The translations under genes and the position numbers were made by a program. A DNA stretch of 7,659 nucleotides from Sulfurimonas autotrophica (GTDB lineage: Bacteria > Campylobacterota > Campylobacteria > Campylobacterales > Sulfurimonadaceae), in the NCBI GenBank assembly GCA_015662405.1, contig DQUE01000201.1:1-7659 (forward strand), in the 5' to 3' direction. This document shows, in pieces, positions 7,064 to 7,659 of this stretch. Positions within the stretch are counted from its first letter, which is position 1. Each line of letters starts with the position of its first letter. The notes below the pieces were generated by a model that was not told the DNA's origin, searched no databases, and saw only the letters and a program-made list of their open reading frames with translations.

Positions 7064-7592
7064 TTTGCCACCTTTTGTATAAGTTGTTTTCAATGCCGAG
7101 CAGATCAAACCATTTACCAATAACAAAGTTTTCCATTGCATCGAGTGTTTGTTGTTGTGAATAGTATGCCATTACAGGTGGTGCAATAATAATTCCAAGA
7201 GTAGCAAGTTTGTGCATATTTTCTAATGCAATGGCTGAAAATGGCATCTCCCTTGGTGCTAAGATGAGCTTTTTTTGCTCTTTTATCATAACAGCAGCAC
7301 ATCGTGTGATTAAATTATCAGATATACCACAGGCAATTTTTGCCAAAGTATTCATAGAGCATGGAGCTATAATCATTGCATCAACGCCAAAAGAGCCTGA
7401 AGCAATAGAAGCAGCAATATTTTTGTTGTCATGTGTAGTTACATCATTCATTTCTTGGGAGAGTACAACTTTTGAGCTCTCTGTCATGATGAAATGTTTT
7501 TCGATGGTTTTAGGAAGTAGTTGCATGATTTTCATACCAAAGGTAACACCACTTGCACCACTACTAGCAACTACAATTTTATTTTTTTTCAT
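7050..7592 (-). CDS. ubiX: Flavin prenyltransferase UbiX
   Basis: UbiX joins a dimethylallyl group to reduced FMN, making the prenylated flavin cofactor used by UbiD-type decarboxylases. From the ATG at 7592 the protein has 180 residues, close to the usual 185-190. It begins MKKNKIVVASSGASG with the flavin-phosphate loop SGASG (11-15), followed by APCSMNT (76-82), ISDNLITR (90-97), LAPREMPFSAI (111-121), APPVMAYY (137-144) and the C-terminal GKWFDLLGI (159-167). The frame is also open to an ATG at 7643, but the extra 17 residues are polar and lysine-rich, have no family counterpart, and coincide with what reads as the flgA end in another frame. The chosen ATG overlaps a TGA (ATGA, 7592-7589) that closes that flgA frame. 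Its own ribosome site is weak (AGAG about 7 nt upstream), consistent with coupling. No ubiD is in the window. Confidence 0.93.
   Translation of the reverse strand: MKKNKIVVASSGASGVTFGMKIMQLLPKTIEKHFIMTESSKVVLSQEMNDVTTHDNKNIAASIASGSFGVDAMIIAPCSMNTLAKIACGISDNLITRCAAVMIKEQKKLILAPREMPFSAIALENMHKLATLGIIIAPPVMAYYSQQQTLDAMENFVIGKWFDLLGIENNLYKRWQIEES
7064..7076 (-). promoter_or_regulatory. Ribosome binding site that decides the coaD TTG start
   Basis: AAAAGG at 7076-7071 on the minus strand stands 7 nt (TGGCAAA) before the TTG at 7063-7061. It is the only purine-rich Shine-Dalgarno-like site at a usable distance from the first conserved CoaD residues. It lies inside the last codons of ubiX, so ribosomes finishing ubiX could reinitiate here. 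Confidence 0.6.
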
Positions 7593-7659
7593 TTTATCTC
7601 TGCTTTGTTTTTTCCAACTATAATTACTTTTATTTTTTGCCATTAGATTTTGCTACCCA
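7589..7659 (-). CDS. flgA: 3' end of a probable flgA (flagellar P-ring chaperone), apparently split by a -1 frameshift
   Basis: Only about 23 codons are in the window. From the right edge one minus-strand frame reads WVAKSNGKK and then stops (TAA, 7632-7630). The frame one base back continues IKVIIVGKNKAEIK to a TGA at 7591-7589 that overlaps the ubiX ATG. Joined at a run of six A (7638-7633), the two parts resemble the C-terminal end of the FlgA SAF domain, where a Val-rich strand with Asn/Ser-Gly-Lys is followed by a second strand ending in an acidic-Ile pattern. FlgA is a periplasmic chaperone for P-ring assembly, and flgA is directly upstream of ubiX in Campylobacter and Helicobacter as I recall, which supports the name. 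If there is no shift, the gene ends 14 codons early at 7630. The identity rests on few residues and on synteny. Confidence 0.45.

Noticed and set aside
7210..7623. 137-codon plus-strand frame with hydrophobic, membrane-like sequence
   Set aside because: It lies wholly opposite ubiX, whose motifs are complete; the hydrophobicity is a by-product of the antisense of that gene.
7593..7643. Longer ubiX start at 7643
   Set aside because: The extra 17 polar residues precede a complete UbiX N-terminus and overlap the apparent flgA end; the ATGA at 7592 is the better start.

Overview
The window is AT-rich, gene-dense DNA with no RNA genes, mobile elements or CRISPR. Gene content and gene order point to a Campylobacterota (epsilonproteobacterial) chromosome. 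The minus-strand run flgA-ubiX-coaD-tmk-hisS-speA-cysE-aspB has, as I recall it, the same order as the Cj0769c-Cj0762c block of Campylobacter jejuni, and part of it is also kept in Helicobacter pylori. The protein sequences suggest a free-living Sulfurimonas-like relative, but the genus is an inference.

Layout: the left end (about 1-966) is on the plus strand. It holds the 3' three quarters of lpxD (lipid A biosynthesis; its start lies outside the window), then an unrecognised 67-residue protein. These converge on aspB at a short perfect inverted repeat (960-981) that contains both stop codons and probably ends transcription from both sides.

Everything from 975 to the right end is on the minus strand and reads right to left: the last codons of an apparent flgA, then ubiX (flavin prenyltransferase), coaD (CoA synthesis), tmk (dTMP kinase), hisS (histidyl-tRNA synthetase), speA (arginine decarboxylase) and cysE (serine acetyltransferase). 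Gaps are 5-8 nt or the genes overlap, so they look like one translationally coupled operon. A hairpin sits at the cysE stop. It is followed by a Campylobacter-style -10 promoter that probably gives aspB its own transcript.

The operon mixes unrelated housekeeping functions (flagellar assembly, cofactors, nucleotides, translation, polyamines, cysteine and amino-acid metabolism), which is usual for this phylum. Three starts were moved from the longest reading frame: coaD to a TTG at 7063, speA to 4764 and ubiX to 7592. The least expected observation is at the right edge: the FlgA-like C-terminus is split over two frames at a run of six A. I see no sign of a new biological system; this is mostly ordinary core genome with a few details worth checking.
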